From Planctomycetota bacterium (GTDB lineage: Bacteria; Planctomycetota; J058), in NCBI GenBank assembly GCA_023954375.1, contig JAMLIC010000002.1, positions 124,001 to 188,000 of the forward strand: 64,000 bases of DNA. The letters run 5' to 3'. This document shows positions 33,132 to 42,435 of the stretch, piece after piece. The first letter of the stretch is position 1; each line of letters starts with the position of its first letter. The notes beneath the pieces were generated by a model. That model saw nothing but the letters and a program-made list of their open reading frames with translations, made no database searches and was not told where the DNA came from. Both the position numbers and the translations under genes were made by a program.

Positions 33132-36100
33132 ATGACCCCCGACCTGGAGCGGGCCGCGGTCCAGCACGCCCTCGCGCAGGGCTGGCTGGCCGCGCCGCGG
33201 CTGCGCGAGGCGCTGCTCCTCCGCGAGCACCTGCGCGCCACCGGCCGCCCCGCGGAGCTCGTGCCGCTCCTCTGCGCCCGCTTCCTGCGGCCGGAGCAGG
33301 CGCGCGAGCTCGAGCGGCGCCTGCTCGCCGCCTCGACGCCGGCGGCCCTCCCCCCGCCGCCGCCCGTCACGGTCCCGGACCTCGAGCGCAGCGCCGACCT
33401 CGCCGCGCGCCCGGCCGACCAGGACCCGGCGCCGGTGCGCCAGTTCCTGGCGTCGCTCCCCGGCCTGGCCCCGATGGCGCGCGACGCCACCGTGTCGATC
33501 GTCTCCCCGGCGCGCGGGCCCGCGCCGGCGCCGCCCGGCCCCGCGCAGGGGATGCCGCGCACGCTCGGCCCCTACGAGGTCGAGCGCCAGCTGGCGCGCG
33601 GCGGGATGGGCGCCGTCTACATCGCGCGCCACCCCGCGCTCGACCGGAAGGTCGCGATCAAGGTCGTCCTCGGGATGGACCCCGGCCGGCTGAAGCGGTT
33701 CGAGGTCGAGGCGCGCGCGACGGCGAAGCTGCGCCACCCGAACATCGTCCCGATCCACGAGGTCGGCGAGGAGGGCGGCGTCCGCTACCTGGTGATGGAC
33801 CTGATCGAGGGCGAGTCGCTCAAGGACCGGATCGAGCGCCTGGGGCCGCTCGACCCGCTCGAGGCGGCGCGCGTGACGGAGAAGGTCGCCCGCGGCCTCG
33901 ACTACGCCCACCGGCGCGGCGTCCTCCACCGCGACATGAAGCCGTCGAACGTGCTCCTCGACGGGGAGGGCGAGCCGCTGATCACCGACTTCGGCCTGGC
34001 GAAGGAGGTCGAGGGCGAGGAGCGGCTCACGGTCACGGGCCAGCTCATCGGCACCCCGGTCTACATGCCGCCGGAGCAGGCCACGGGCGCCCGCGGGAAG
34101 GTCGACGCGCGGAGCGACGTCTACTCGCTCGGCGCGACCCTCTACGAGATGCTCACCGGGGCGCCGCCCTTCCAGGGCGACCACCTGATGAACATCGTCG
34201 TCGCGATCGTGCGGGAGCCGCCGGCGCCGCCGTCGAAGGCGCGCCCGGGCCTCGACCCCGACCTCGAGGCGCTCTGCCTGCGCTGCCTGGAGAAGGACCC
34301 GGCGCGCCGCTTCGAGAGCGCGGGCGCCCTGGCCGAGGGCCTGGCCGCCTGGCTCCGCGCGCGCGCGGGCGGCGCGGCGCCGGCGCGCCGGCCGGCGTCG
34401 AGGCCGGCGCTCGTGGCGGCCGCCGCGATCGCCCTCGCCGGCGTCGCCGCGGCGGGCTCGGCTGGCGCGAGGTCGCCCGGGCCCGCGCCGCGCGCCTGGA
34501 CGAGGCGCGCGCCCTGGCCCTCCTGGCCGCCGCGGCGCCGGGTCCGCCGACGAGGCCGCCGCGCTCGCCGCCCTCGACGCGGCCCTCGGGCGCGCCCCGA
34601 CCTCGTCCTCGCCCGCGCGGCCCTGGCCCGCGCCGCGCTCGAGGCCGAGCGCCCCGACGAGGCCGAGCGCCTGCTCGCGCCCGTGGCCGACGACCCCCGC
34701 GCCGCCGCCGTCGTGGGCCGCCTGGCCGAGGCGCGCGGGCGCGAGGTCGAGGCCCTGCGCGCGTACGAGGAGGCCGCGGCCGGCGGCCTGCACGACGCCG
34801 ACCTGGCGCGCCGCCTCGCCCTGGCGCGCGCGCGCGACCGCGAGGCGCGCGACCTCCCCGCCTGGGCCGAGGCGGCCCGGTGGGAGGCCCTGCGCGCGGC
34901 GCCGCTCGACGCCGCCCCGCTGGTCGCGATCGCCCGCGCGCGCCTCCTCGCCGACGACGTCGAGGGCGTGGGCCGCCTGTGGGAGGAGGCCCACCGCCAG
35001 GTCGGGCGCGACGGCGACCCCGACCTCCAGCAGCGCGGCCGCGCCGAGGCCCTCGCCGTGGCCCGCAGCCTGCGCGACCTGTCGCGGCCCGCGGCGGAGC
35101 GCCTGCGGGCGGCGGTCGTCGCCGCGGGCCACCTCCGCGACGAGGTGGTGCAGGCCCTGCGCGACCTCGCCGCGGGCGAAGCGACCTCCTGCGCGAGGCC
35201 GCCCGGGCCGCCCTCCTCGCCCAGGGGGCCGCGCCCGGCGCCGGCGCGGCGGCGCGCCGCGGCGCCTTCGCCGCGTGGAGCGCGGCGGCCCTGGCGGACG
35301 ACCTCCCGCACGAGGGCGCGCTGGCCGCGGTCGCCCTCCTCGAGCACGCGCCGTGGCTCGGCCCCGACGACCGCGAGGCGCTCGAGCGCCTGGCCCGCGC
35401 GCGTGCGCCGCTCGTGCGGGCCGCGCTGGCGCTGGCCCTGGCCGTCAGCGCCACGCGCGACGAGGGCGTCGCTCGACGCCGCCCGGGCGCTCCTGCGCGG
35501 GCTCGGCCGCGACGACGACCCGCGCGTGGCGGAGCGCGCCGGGCGGCGCTCGGCGCGCTCGACGCCCTCGCGCCGGGGACCGAGGGCGCGGCGCCCGAGG
35601 TCGCGGCGCCGGCGCTCCTGCTGGCGCGGCGGCTCGCGCGCCTGCCCGGGCTGGCCCACACGCTCCGGCGCCCGGGCCACGGGCCGGCCCTGGCGCGGGC
35701 GCTCGAGCGCCGGCCGACGCCGGCCCTGTGGACGGCGCGGGCCTGGGACGACGTCGAGCGCGGCGACGCGGACCAGGCCCTCGCGGCCGTCGAGCGCGCC
35801 CTGGCCCTCGACGCCGCGTGGCCCGACGCCCTCGAGCTCCGCGCCCAGCTGGCGCTGGTCCGGGGCGAGCGCGCCGCGGCGGCCGACCCGCTGGCGGCGG
35901 TGCTCGACCCGGCGGCGGCCGACGCCGCCCGGGCGCGGGTCGAGTTCACCCGGCGGTTCGGCGTCCCGGCCCTCCCGGCGGCGGCCGGCGCCCTGCGCGC
36001 CGTCGTCGCCCTCCGCCCGGGCGCGCAGGCGCGGGGGACCGCCCACGCGCTCGTGCTGAACGACCCCGAGCAGGCGCGCGTCACCCCGCAGGGCCTCGAG

Positions 36101-37147
36101 ACGCGCGCGGCGATGTTCGTGCGCACCCGGTTCGCCTTCCGCGCCTGGCACGGGGTGCGGGTCGAGGGCGCGTCGTGGGGCCAGGAGAAGAACATGGTCT
36201 ACCTGGGCGCCCCGCACGACGGCGGCCGCGGCGGCGGGCTGCTCCTCCACGTCTTCCCGCCCGCCGGCGACGCGTTCATCTCGATCGACCGCGTGCACCT
36301 CGCGGAGTGGCGCCACGGCGACCGCGGCGGCCGCGAGGCGATCGAGGGGGCCTGGACGCGGTCGTTCGCCGCCACCTGGCTCGACGGGCGCCTCCTCGGC
36401 CGGGTCCACGTGCCCGCCCGCGACCGGGCGTCGGCGGGCACCGGCTTCACGGAGCACGGCTGGGGCGGCGGCCGCCTGAGCGCGCTCGTCTACGAGGGCG
36501 TCTGGGACCCCCGCGCCGGGGAGCCGGCCCCGCTGGACCCGGCCCGGCGCCGCGCCCTGGAGGCCGCGCTCGAGCCCCTCGACCCGCGCGCGCGGGTCGT
36601 CAGCGAGAACCGCCAGGCCCAGGAGCCGCACGACCTCGCCGGCCTGCGCGCGCAGCAGCTCGTGCTCTTCGCCCGCAACCGCTGGCTCATGTGGGACCGC
36701 TGGGCGGAGTGCGCGTGGGTGCCGGAGGTCTCGGGCGACTTCGAGGTGCGCGTCCAGGTGACCTTCCCGGCCTCGGGCGGGTGCCAGGCCGGGATCGCCC
36801 TCCGCCCCTCGCGCGACCAGGGCGACGCCCTCTGGTTCGGCCCCGGCGGGGCCGCCGACAACTACGTCGTGCAGGTGTCCTCGCAGCGCGACATGACCTG
36901 GGAGAAGCCCCTGCGGCGCCGGCCGTGGACCCCCGAGCGGCCCGTCCTGCTCGTGCTCCAGCGCGTCGGCGACTGGGTGACGCTCCGCTTCGGCCCCGAC
37001 CCGGCGCGGCTCGAGGACCTCGGCGAGCCGCTCTACTTCCCCTTCGACGGGCCGGTCGACGTGGGGCTCTCGGCGCGCAACTACAACCAGCAGCAGCCCT
37101 ACCTGGCGGCCCGCTTCGACGGGTTCGACGTGCGGGTCCGGCGCTGA
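33132..37147 (+). CDS. transmembrane Ser/Thr protein kinase with helical-repeat ectodomain; frame broken six times
   Basis: About 1338 residues when repaired. A helical N-terminal module (residues 1-65) is followed by an intact kinase domain (148-410): ARGGMGAVY, Lys177, HRD 266-268, DFG 286-288, GTPVYMPPEQ. A TM helix (LVAAAAIALAGVAAAG), TPR-like helices and a C-terminal beta domain (FRAWHGVRVEGASWGQEKNM, CQAGIALRPSRDQGDALWFG) follow. Frame changes are needed near 34457, 34541, 34598, 35182, 35468 and 35542. Five fit loss of one base in or beside a G or C run; the fifth fits a gain of one or a loss of two. Protein sense continues on both sides of each. Sequence error in a weak patch is more likely than a true pseudogene. 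Confidence 0.75.
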
Positions 37148-37188
37148 CCCTCGCCGCAGCCTTCCTGGTGGGTGTGGGTGCCGATTGG

Positions 37189-37194
37189 TACCCT
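37189..37194 (+). promoter_or_regulatory. -10-like TACCCT, leaderless geometry
   Basis: TACCCT ends 5 nt before ATG 37200; no ribosome-binding site and no clear -35 are visible. Confidence 0.3.
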
Positions 37195-37199
37195 ACGGC

Positions 37200-38147
37200 A
37201 TGGTCTTCTCCATCGGTCCATCGGTCGAGCGCGTCGTCGGGACCATGCTCGACGCCCTGGGCGGCGCGCGCTTCCAGCTCGACCTCGACGTCGAGAACCG
37301 GAAGGTCGAGCGCCTGTACACGATCGCCAAGCGCGACCAGTGGAACCTCGACGACCGACGGGCCCACTTCTTCCCCCCGCGCGACGCCGGCACGGACGTC
37401 AACGCCTGGCTGAACGTCACCGACGACCAGCGCAAGGCCGCCGCCCGCTGCTTCAGCTCGGTCTACTACGGCGAGCAGGGGGCCAAGGTCATCTCCGCGC
37501 AGCTGACGACCATGGCGCCGACGAACGAGGCGTCGAAGTTCCTCGCCACGCAGGTCATGGACGAGGCGCGCCACGTCGAGGTGTTCGAGGGGATCCTGCG
37601 GTTCATCGACCAGGTCCACGGCATGAACCCGTTCCTCAACGCGCTCCTCACCGATATCGCGCGCACGCGGCACCGCGAGGAGAAGCTCATCGGCATGAAC
37701 CTCCTCGTCGAGGGCCTCGCGCTGGCCGCCTTCAAGGCCACGCTCAAGGGGCTCCGCGAGCTGGGGATCTCGGAGCAGGGCTACCGCGCGGTGGGCGAGC
37801 CGATCGAGGGGATCATGCGCGACGAGTCGCGCCACGTCGGCTTCGGCGTCGTCGTGCTCCCCGACCTGCTCCGCGGCGCGTCGCGCCGGCGCAAGGTGGA
37901 GATCCGCCTGCGGCAGCTGGCCTGGCTGGGGCTGCTCTACGGGTCGATCAAGTACCACCAGCGCGACCAGGAGACGATGGGCGTCGACCACGTCGCGCTG
38001 CTGATCGACCTCCTCTCCGACCACGAGCGGCGCGTGGCCGAGTGCGAGGCCACGGTGCTCGTGTCGACCGAGCGCATGCAGGCGCTGATCCCGAGCGTCG
38101 ACCGCGTGGTCGACGCGGTCCTGCGCCGCGAGCGCCGCGCCGGGTAG
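37200..38147 (+). CDS. ferritin-like diiron protein
   Basis: 315 residues, all-helical. The four-helix diiron ligand set is complete: Glu92 (YYGEQGAK), E122xxH125 (MDEARHVEVF), Glu171 (LLVEGLAL) and E209xxH212 (RDESRHVGFG). Two ExxH motifs with two single Glu residues define the ferritin-like carboxylate-bridged diiron superfamily, which includes ribonucleotide reductase R2, R2-like oxidases and AurF/desaturase-type enzymes. The length suits an oxidase or oxygenase rather than a storage ferritin. ATG 37200 is 5 nt after a -10-like hexamer. No reductase partner is nearby. Confidence 0.85.
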   Translation: MVFSIGPSVERVVGTMLDALGGARFQLDLDVENRKVERLYTIAKRDQWNLDDRRAHFFPPRDAGTDVNAWLNVTDDQRKAAARCFSSVYYGEQGAKVISAQLTTMAPTNEASKFLATQVMDEARHVEVFEGILRFIDQVHGMNPFLNALLTDIARTRHREEKLIGMNLLVEGLALAAFKATLKGLRELGISEQGYRAVGEPIEGIMRDESRHVGFGVVVLPDLLRGASRRRKVEIRLRQLAWLGLLYGSIKYHQRDQETMGVDHVALLIDLLSDHERRVAECEATVLVSTERMQALIPSVDRVVDAVLRRERRAG

Positions 38148-38184
38148 CGGGTCGCCCTGCTCGTCGCGCCCTGCTCGTCGCGCC

Positions 38185-39393
38185 CTACTCGTCGCGATCG
38201 ACGGGCGCCGCCGCGTCGCGCGCCCGCTCGTCGCGGCGGCGGGCGAGGCGCCCGGAGAGGGCCACCACGCGGGCGAAGCCGCCCGCGTCCCGGGGGTCCA
38301 CCGCCTCGGCCTCGGCCCACGCCTCGGGGCCGGCCAGGCCGGCGGGGCTGCGCACGCCGACGACCTCGACCGCCCCGCGCTGGAGGCGCACCCGGACCGC
38401 GCCCGTGACCACGCGCTGGGTCGAGTCGAAGAAGCGCTCGAGGTCGCGCATGAGCGGCTCGTGGAAGAGGCCCCGCTGGAAGAGGTCGCCGTAGGTGCGC
38501 GCGAGCCCCTCCTTGGCGGCGAGCTGCCGCCGGGTGAGGACCAGGCGCTCGAGCTCCGCGTGGGCGCGCACGATCACCGCCGCCGCGGGCGCCTCGTAGG
38601 CCACCCGGCCGAGCACGCCGAGCGCCCCCTCGCCCAGGTGCACGCCGCGCCCGACCCCGTGGCGGCGCGCGATCTTGCCGACCTGCCGGGCGAGGTCGGG
38701 CCCCTCGAGGGCGGCGCCGCAGCTCGAGGTCGGCAGCCCCTGCGTGAACTCGACCTCGAACTCCTCGGCCAGGGCCGCCGCCTCCGAGGCCGGCGGCACG
38801 GTCGGGAACGCGTCGTCCTCGGGCGATGCCCACGGGTCGTCGAGGTCGCCGCCGCGGGCGGTCGCCCCCCACACCCCGGACCGCACCTCGGGGCCGCCGA
38901 GGTCGCGGCGCGCGGCGTCGCCGAGCCGCCCGAGGAGCCCGTGCTCCTCGAGCCAGGCGCGCGCCTGCAGCGGGGCCGCCGGCAGGTCGAGCAGGCGCAG
39001 GTCGGGCGCGACGGCGCGCAGGGCCGTCTCGAGGAGCACCCGCTCGTCGCCGCCCGCCGCGTGCGCCACCTCGGCGGCGCCCTGGCGCCGCGCGTGCGTG
39101 ACCAGCAGGTCCAGCTCGGCGTAGCGCTCGGCCGTCGGCCACGGCGGGTAGCCGCCGCCGAGGATGACGCCGCCCTTGATCAGCCAGGCGACGTAGCGCT
39201 CCCACACGTGGTCGCTCACGTCGACGACCACGTGCTCGTCCGCCCCGAGCGCCCGCGCCGCCGCCCCGAGCGCCTGGGCGTCCTGGCCCACGTCGGCGGT
39301 CACCGCGACGACACGTCGCCCCTGCCGCGCGTGCGTCGCGACGAGGTAGGCGTCGAGGAGGTCGCCGGAGAAGGCGACGACGAGGGGGGCCAT
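38185..39393 (-). CDS. argininosuccinate synthase homologue with degenerate active site
   Basis: 402 residues, the normal ArgG length, and the family order is clear: VVAVTADVGQDAQALGAAAR, GVWGATARGGDLDDPW, then YEAPAAAVIVRAHAELERLV, AAKEGLARTYGDLFQRGLF and TQRVVTGAVRVRLQRG. Key catalytic motifs are altered. The ATP PP-loop SGGLDTS reads SGDLLDAYL, the HGxTGKGNDQ segment reads HAAGGDERV, YEGxYPLxT reads GGGYPPWPT, and VENRFVG is lost. The canonical ATP and citrulline sites are therefore missing. It may be a paralogue with a different ligand. argH is 37 kb away and a normal argG is not in the window. Confidence 0.82.
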   Translation of the reverse strand: MAPLVVAFSGDLLDAYLVATHARQGRRVVAVTADVGQDAQALGAAARALGADEHVVVDVSDHVWERYVAWLIKGGVILGGGYPPWPTAERYAELDLLVTHARRQGAAEVAHAAGGDERVLLETALRAVAPDLRLLDLPAAPLQARAWLEEHGLLGRLGDAARRDLGGPEVRSGVWGATARGGDLDDPWASPEDDAFPTVPPASEAAALAEEFEVEFTQGLPTSSCGAALEGPDLARQVGKIARRHGVGRGVHLGEGALGVLGRVAYEAPAAAVIVRAHAELERLVLTRRQLAAKEGLARTYGDLFQRGLFHEPLMRDLERFFDSTQRVVTGAVRVRLQRGAVEVVGVRSPAGLAGPEAWAEAEAVDPRDAGGFARVVALSGRLARRRDERARDAAAPVDRDE

Positions 39394-39410
39394 GAGGGGA
39401 TCTTAGTCGC

Positions 39411-40385
39411 TCAGGGGCCGCGCGCGGCGATGAGCTCGGGGAGCAGCCGCACGAGCACCGCGTGGCTCTCCCCCGAGCGGCTCAGGCGGACGGGCAGGTC
39501 CCCGCGGTCGCTCGTCACCTCCAGGCGCGCGCCGCGGTCGATGGCGCGCGCCGTCGCCCAGGGGACCTCGTCAGGCGACGGCTCCGGTCCGCGGCGGACA
39601 CCCGTGGGGGAGAGGGTCATACCGCCGCCCTGGAACGAGACCCCCAGCTTCACGCCGGCGAGCCCGGCGGCCATCAGGAGGGCGCCGGCGACGACCGGGT
39701 GCAGGTCGCCGGGGCCGGGGCCGCCTCGCTCGAGCGCGTTCAAGGCCACCAGCCCCAGGATCAGGGCGCCCCACGCCCCGGAGAGCGCGCCGAGCACGAG
39801 GGACGCCGCCGCGAACCCGAGCGGCTCGCGGAAGGCGACGGCCTCTCCCTGCCGAAGCGCCGCCCGGTAGCGCTCGGCCAGCGCCGGGACCAACGCGCGT
39901 TCGAGCGCGGTCCGGATGACGTCGATGTCCCAGTGCCCGCGCCGCAGCGACACCTCGCCGCCGCCACGGAGGCGCAGGACCACCCGGTCGAGCTGGTCGC
40001 TCGTATGGAGCAGCAGCAGCCGGTCGACCTCCTCCCAGGACCAGACCTCCACGCGCCGCCCGATGCGCTCGAGGCGGTCGGGCCACAGCCGGAGCTCCCG
40101 CCCCGCCCCCGCGCGGTAGGCCCTCCAGCCGGCGCGAGCGACGAAGCCCATCGCGGCCAGGCCGGCGCTGCCGGCGCAGAGCACGACCACGACCAGGCCG
40201 GCCGCTCCGGCCTGCCGCTCGTCCCCCAGCAGCGCGATGAGCGCCGCCGCCACGAGCGGCCCTGCGAGCAGCCCCGAGCCGAGCGCGATCAGCGGCGTCG
40301 CGAGCGCGTAGACGACCGCCCCGAGGACCCGGTCCGCGAGCGGCCGGACGAGGGTCACGGGCCAGCGGCCGGCGGCGTCGTTCAT
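39411..40385 (-). CDS. multi-TM membrane protein with PH-like central region
   Basis: 324 residues. ATG 40385 has GGAGA seven bases upstream. Two TM helices come first (VLGAVVYALATPLIALGSGL, GLVVVVLCAGSAGLAAMGFV). A soluble beta stretch follows (ELRLWPDRLERIGRRVEVWS, WEEVDRLLLL), of the PH-like type seen in bacterial YdbT/DUF304 proteins. Two further helices (LGFAAASLVLGALSGAWGAL, VVAGALLMAAGLAGVKLGV) and a C-terminal beta tail complete it. The function is unknown. It is 17 bp after the ArgG-like gene on the same strand and transcribed towards it. Confidence 0.6.
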   Translation of the reverse strand: MNDAAGRWPVTLVRPLADRVLGAVVYALATPLIALGSGLLAGPLVAAALIALLGDERQAGAAGLVVVVLCAGSAGLAAMGFVARAGWRAYRAGAGRELRLWPDRLERIGRRVEVWSWEEVDRLLLLHTSDQLDRVVLRLRGGGEVSLRRGHWDIDVIRTALERALVPALAERYRAALRQGEAVAFREPLGFAAASLVLGALSGAWGALILGLVALNALERGGPGPGDLHPVVAGALLMAAGLAGVKLGVSFQGGGMTLSPTGVRRGPEPSPDEVPWATARAIDRGARLEVTSDRGDLPVRLSRSGESHAVLVRLLPELIAARGP

Positions 40386-40500
40386 CCCTTGTCTCCCCGC
40401 GCCTCGTCACGGGCCCGGCCAGGCCGTTGTATGCGACGCCGCCGACCCCATCCATTCGGCCCCGCCGTTCGGGTTCCTTCCCCCTTCGCCCCCCGACGGC

Positions 40501-40506
40501 TACCCT
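40501..40506 (+). promoter_or_regulatory. -10-like TACCCT, leaderless geometry
   Basis: TACCCT ends 8 nt before ATG 40515; no ribosome-binding site is present. Confidence 0.3.
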
Positions 40507-40514
40507 GGTGCACC

Positions 40515-41510
40515 ATGACGAGAGCTGCTGCCTGTCGACTCCTCGTCCTCCTGGCCCTCGGGGCGCCCGGCTGCGCCATCGAGTCGTTCCGCCTGGGCGA
40601 CCACCCGCGGCCGACCGCCGAGCTCACGCCGGAGGTCGCGGCGCGGTTCGACTACGCGCCGCTGGAGCCCGCCCGCCTCGAGCGGCTGGCGGTCGACGAG
40701 CCGGCCGCGCGGGTGTGGAGCGGCTCCCTCAGCGTGCGGCTGCACGACGACCCGGAGCCCGTGCCGGTGCAGTTCGAGTACTGGCAGGCCCGCTCGGTGC
40801 GCCGCGGGCAGAAGGCCCCCGCGATCGTGATCACGCCGATCCTGGGCGGCGGCCGCAGCCTGGCCGTGTCGCACTGCCGCGCCTTCACGGAGGCGGGCAT
40901 GCACGCCGTCCTCGTCGAGCGCGGGACGAAGGTCCTGAGCAAGGGCTGGCAGGTGGAGGAGGTCGAGCGCCAGGTCCGCCGGGCGGTGGTCGGGCGGCGC
41001 GGGATCGTCGACTGGCTCGAGCGCCAGCCGGAGGTCGATCCGGAGCGCATGGGCGCCTTCGGGATCAGCATGGGCGGGATCCTCACGAGCGTGCTCCTCG
41101 CCACCGAGCCGCGGCTGGCGTCGGGCGTGATCGCGCTGGCCGGCGGCGACGTGCCGGGGATCATCAGCCGCTCCGAGGAGGGGCGCCTCGTCACGTGGCG
41201 CGAGACGAAGTCGCGCGAGCTGGGGGTCGACGAGGCCGGGGTCGAGCGCCTGCTCCGGGCCGCGCTCGCCTCCGACCCGGCCTCCATGGCGCCGTTCGTC
41301 GACCCGCGCCGCGTCCTGTTCGTGAGCACGCGCTGGGACGACGTGGTGCCCTCGAGGAACCAGGTCCTCCTGTGGGAGGCGCTCGGGCGGCCGCAGCGCT
41401 ACGACCTCCCCGCCGGCCACTACTCGGGGATCATCTTCCTCCCCTGGGTGATGAACCAGGCCGTCCGCTGGCTGGACCGGCGCTTCCGGTTCGCCGGCGG
41501 CGCGACCTGA
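40515..41510 (+). CDS. alpha/beta-hydrolase lipoprotein
   Basis: 331 residues. A signal peptide ends in the lipobox-like GAPGC. The alpha/beta-hydrolase fold shows the nucleophile elbow GISMGG (Ser near 184), the acid in STRWDDVVPSRNQ and the His in AGHYSGIIF, so the triad is complete. The region AIVITPILGGGRSLAVSHCR precedes it. It is probably an esterase or acyl hydrolase anchored to the envelope. A promoter-like TACCCT lies 8 nt upstream, with no ribosome-binding site. Confidence 0.85.
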   Translation: MTRAAACRLLVLLALGAPGCAIESFRLGDHPRPTAELTPEVAARFDYAPLEPARLERLAVDEPAARVWSGSLSVRLHDDPEPVPVQFEYWQARSVRRGQKAPAIVITPILGGGRSLAVSHCRAFTEAGMHAVLVERGTKVLSKGWQVEEVERQVRRAVVGRRGIVDWLERQPEVDPERMGAFGISMGGILTSVLLATEPRLASGVIALAGGDVPGIISRSEEGRLVTWRETKSRELGVDEAGVERLLRAALASDPASMAPFVDPRRVLFVSTRWDDVVPSRNQVLLWEALGRPQRYDLPAGHYSGIIFLPWVMNQAVRWLDRRFRFAGGAT

Positions 41511-41542
41511 CGCCATCCATGACGCGGCGCGCCGCGGGGCGC

Positions 41543-41548
41543 TAGAAT
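41543..41548 (+). promoter_or_regulatory. -10 element TAGAAT
   Basis: TAGAAT lies 20 nt before GTG 41569, which has a GAGGAG ribosome-binding site, so this gene has an ordinary leader. Confidence 0.45.
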
Positions 41549-41568
41549 CTCCCCACGAGGAGCAGCAC

Positions 41569-42435
41569 GTGGCCAGCGTCTCGATCCTGATCGTGGCCTC
41601 GCCCGGCGACGAGGAGCGCGCCCGCGGGGCGCTCGCCTCGGCGCGCGCCCAGGCCGGCGAGGCGGAGCTCCTGCTCGTCGGCGACGTCGACCTCGGCGAG
41701 GACGCCGCGGGCCTGCGCCGCATCGTCCCCTCGCCCGGCGCCGCCCCGGCGTCGGCCCGCAACGACGCGCTCGAGGCGGCCGCGGGCGACCTCGTCCTCG
41801 TCGTCGAGGCGCACGAGCGCCTGGCGCCCGACGCCGTCGCGCGGCACCTCGCCGCGCTCGAGGCCGCGCCGGACGCCGTGGCCTCCTACGGGCGCACGGC
41901 GATCGAGGAGGAGGGGCGCGTGCGCCTGCGCCCCGACGCGGGGCGCAGCGGGCGCGTGCTGGCGCGACTGATCCACGACAAGCACCTCATCGCGGCCTCC
42001 GCCTGCGCCATGTGGCGCAAGGCGGCGCTCGGCCCCGCGCCCTACCCGGAGACCTACCGGAGCGTGCCGGCCCTGCGGCTGGCCATGGCCCTGCGCGCCG
42101 CCCAGGCGGGCGAGTTCGTGTTCCACCCGACCGTCGTCGCCGAGCGCGACGCCGAGAAGAGCGACCTCGCCGGCCTCGAGGAGCTCGTGCGCGTGTTCCT
42201 GGGCGTCCTCTACGCGCCCGAGCGCCTGGAGGAGAAGGCCGAGCACCGCGCGCGCATGCGCCTGGCGCGGCAGCTCGTGGCGATCGGCAAGCACCACTTC
42301 CGCCAGGGCGACCACCGCCGCGCGGGCAAGTTCTTCGACGAGGCCGTGAAGGCCGCGCCGGCCTACTTCAAGGGCCGCCGCTACCAGTTCATGAACTTCG
42401 TCGCCCGGAACGTCCTCACGCGCAGCCGCGCGTGA
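41569..42435 (+). CDS. glycosyltransferase family 2-like protein, DxD motif degenerate
   Basis: 288 residues from GTG 41569. The N-terminal Rossmann-like order fits a GT-A fold (SVSILIVASPGDEERARGAL, then SARNDALEAAAGDLVLVVEA). Where GT2 enzymes have the metal-binding DxD (DaDD), this protein reads VEAHERLAPDAV, so catalysis is doubtful. Later segments (HDKHLIAASACAMWRKAALG, PYPETYRSVPALRLAMALRA) follow the GT2 acceptor region. The C-terminus is helical and TPR-like (HFRQGDHRRAGKFFDEAVKA). Its stop overlaps the next gene's start as GTGA. Confidence 0.65.
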   Translation: MASVSILIVASPGDEERARGALASARAQAGEAELLLVGDVDLGEDAAGLRRIVPSPGAAPASARNDALEAAAGDLVLVVEAHERLAPDAVARHLAALEAAPDAVASYGRTAIEEEGRVRLRPDAGRSGRVLARLIHDKHLIAASACAMWRKAALGPAPYPETYRSVPALRLAMALRAAQAGEFVFHPTVVAERDAEKSDLAGLEELVRVFLGVLYAPERLEEKAEHRARMRLARQLVAIGKHHFRQGDHRRAGKFFDEAVKAAPAYFKGRRYQFMNFVARNVLTRSRA

